Positions 4,844 to 6,192 of a stretch of 6,192 nt of DNA are shown piece after piece. The DNA is taken from contig JAEYYY010000230.1 in the NCBI GenBank assembly GCA_023430775.1, positions 1 to 6,192 of the forward strand, given 5' to 3'. This DNA is from Pseudomonadota bacterium. GTDB lineage: Bacteria; Myxococcota_A; Polyangia; Haliangiales; Haliangiaceae. The notes under the pieces are model-generated. The model did no database searches, was not told the origin of the DNA, and worked only from the letters and a program-made list of their open reading frames with translations. Every line of letters begins with the position of its first letter. Position 1 is the stretch's first letter. A program made the translations under genes and the position numbers.

Positions 4844-6192
4844 GTGTACTGCCCTGTTTGCCATTCGGAATATCCGGCCGACTGGAAGGCGTGCCCGAAG
4901 GACGCCACGAGCCTCCTCAAGTCGGCGCAGATCGGCAAATACCGGATCGAGGGCATGCTCGGCGTCGGCGGCATGGGGGCCGTCTACAAGGCCACGAACC
5001 CCGACATCAAAGGCTCGCGCGTCGCGATCAAGGTGATGAACCCGGCGATCGCGGGCGCCGAGCAGATCCGCGAGCGCTTCAAGCGCGAGGCCGCGGCGGT
5101 CGCGGCGCTGCGCACCAGCCACGTCGTCAAGGTCTACGACTTCAACGCCGAGCCCGACGGCACGCTCTACCTCGTCATGGAGCTGCTCGATGGCCACGCG
5201 CTCCGCGACGAGATCCTGCCGGCGCCGAGCTACATGGACCTCGCGCGCGTGCAGATGGTGATGGAGGGCGCGCTCAAGGGCCTCGCGGCGGCGCACAAGG
5301 TCGGCATCGTTCACCGCGACCTCAAGCCCGAGAACATCTACGTCGCCGATACCGATGACGGCGAGGTGCCCAAGCTGCTCGACTTCGGCATCGCTCGCGT
5401 GCGCACGCAGGACAAGAACCTGACGCACACCGGCTCGTTGATGGGCACGGCCTCGTACATGGCGACCGAACAGATCGCCGCCGGCGTCGGCGAGATCGGG
5501 CCATGGAGCGACGTCTACGCGATGGGCGCGATCCTGTACGAGATGCTCGCCGGCGCGCCCGCGTTCGGCGGCTCGACGGTGACCGAGGTGCTGCAGCGCG
5601 TGCTCAAGAGCGAGGTCGTGCCGCTCGCGTCGGTGCGGCCGGGCTTGCAGCCGGAGGTCTACGCGCTGGTCGAGCGCTGCATGAGCAACCAGCCGATGAC
5701 GCGGCCGCAGGATGCCGAGGCGATGCGCATCGCGCTCAACGCGGCACGCCTCGTCCCGCTCGGCTCGCCGATCCCGCCGCCGCACAAGACGCGCGTCGAT
5801 TCGGGGCCACCGAGTCACGTCGCGCCGGGCTCGAGCCCGGGCGGCACCGCGCTCGGCGTGATGGCCACCGAGGGACGCGACACGCCGCTACCGAAGCTGA
5901 CGCCGCCGCCACCGGGAAACACGCCGCCGGCCGGCGTGCCGGTGACTGGCTCGAGCCCAGGAGCTGCGCGCGATTCGAGCCCGAGCGTCGGTCGCGATAG
6001 TGGCGTGTCGGCGTTCGGCCCGACGGTCGGTGTCGGCACCGAGCCCGGTGCGTCGACGACACCTCCGTCGGATCCTCCGAAGAAGTCGAAGCTGCCGCTC
6101 GTCATCGGCGGCGTCGCGGTGGTCGGCATCGGCACCGTCGTCGCGGTGATGGTCGCGGGTGGCGGCAAGGAGAAGGACAAGCCCGTCACCAC
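4844..6192 (+). CDS. Membrane-anchored Ser/Thr protein kinase (PknB/Hanks type), 3' end outside window
   Basis: An open frame from GTG 4844 to the window end (449 codons visible, no stop). Residues 1-20 (MYCPVCHSEYPADWKACPKD) form a zinc-ribbon-like CxxC-N10-CPKD segment with three Cys, as often found at the front of myxobacterial kinases. The kinase domain spans about 33-300. The glycine loop is G40-V-G-G-M-G45, the ATP-binding Lys is K63 (VAIKVM), the alpha-C Glu is probably E82, the catalytic loop is HRDLKPEN (D159, K161, N164), the metal-binding DFG is 180-182, the P+1 region is GTASYMATEQ (201-210), and the helix-F Asp is D223 (WSDVYAMG), with R287 near the end. All catalytic residues are present, so activity is expected; the usual APE motif reads ATE. 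A Pro/Ser/Thr-rich linker (about 305-412) leads to a transmembrane helix (about 417-438, LPLVIGGVAVVGIGTVVAVM), after which an extracytoplasmic domain is cut off. It probably phosphorylates cytoplasmic Ser/Thr targets in response to an envelope signal; the targets are unknown. Confidence 0.95.
   Translation, partial: MYCPVCHSEYPADWKACPKDATSLLKSAQIGKYRIEGMLGVGGMGAVYKATNPDIKGSRVAIKVMNPAIAGAEQIRERFKREAAAVAALRTSHVVKVYDFNAEPDGTLYLVMELLDGHALRDEILPAPSYMDLARVQMVMEGALKGLAAAHKVGIVHRDLKPENIYVADTDDGEVPKLLDFGIARVRTQDKNLTHTGSLMGTASYMATEQIAAGVGEIGPWSDVYAMGAILYEMLAGAPAFGGSTVTEVLQRVLKSEVVPLASVRPGLQPEVYALVERCMSNQPMTRPQDAEAMRIALNAARLVPLGSPIPPPHKTRVDSGPPSHVAPGSSPGGTALGVMATEGRDTPLPKLTPPPPGNTPPAGVPVTGSSPGAARDSSPSVGRDSGVSAFGPTVGVGTEPGASTTPPSDPPKKSKLPLVIGGVAVVGIGTVVAVMVAGGGKEKDKPVT

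Noticed and set aside
4775..5818. A 347-codon minus-strand open frame opposite the kinase
   Set aside because: The sense strand has every kinase motif in order; the antisense product is His/Arg/Asp-rich and featureless.

Overview
The window looks like chromosomal DNA of a GC-rich (roughly two-thirds G+C by eye) Gram-negative bacterium with a complex cell envelope. The combination of a eukaryotic-type Ser/Thr kinase with an N-terminal zinc-ribbon-like CxxC...CPKD segment and a Pro/Ser-rich linker, two short-signal lipoproteins, and an Omp85-type outer-membrane barrel fits Myxococcota (former Deltaproteobacteria) best. That placement is inferred from gene style, not from a marker gene. There is no sign of a phage, transposon, CRISPR array, rRNA or tRNA.

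Layout. (1) 1-249: the 3' end of a gene matching the C-terminal domain of NAD(P)H-dependent glycerol-3-phosphate dehydrogenase (GpsA). It overlaps by 1 nt a 400-residue putative lipoprotein resembling DUF4139 proteins (249-1451), so the two are probably co-transcribed. (2) 1452-1610: a 159-bp gap with a candidate -10 box just before the next gene. (3) 1611-2093: a 160-residue membrane protein with a hydrophobic hairpin and a PH-like beta domain. (4) 2145-2786: a 213-residue, cysteine-containing lipoprotein with its own promoter-like sequence. (5) 2787-2849: a 63-bp convergent gap holding two exact copies of a 26-bp unit, each containing a 19-bp palindrome, nested in a 10-bp inverted repeat. 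(6) 2850-4805, minus strand: a 651-residue BamA/TamA-like (Omp85 superfamily) outer-membrane protein with one POTRA-like domain. (7) 4844-6192, plus strand: a divergently transcribed Ser/Thr protein kinase, cut by the window end just after its transmembrane segment.

Apart from gpsA, whose product is a membrane-phospholipid precursor, every gene encodes a predicted envelope or signalling protein: two lipoproteins, an inner-membrane protein, an outer-membrane barrel and a membrane-anchored kinase. Nothing here proves that they form one system. The most notable non-coding signals are the tandem palindromes in the convergent gap and a TAnnnT box 6-8 nt before the start codon of each gene that is not operon-internal (for the Omp85 gene only if a GTG at 4796 is the start). 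Together with the general lack of Shine-Dalgarno sequences, this suggests leaderless transcription.
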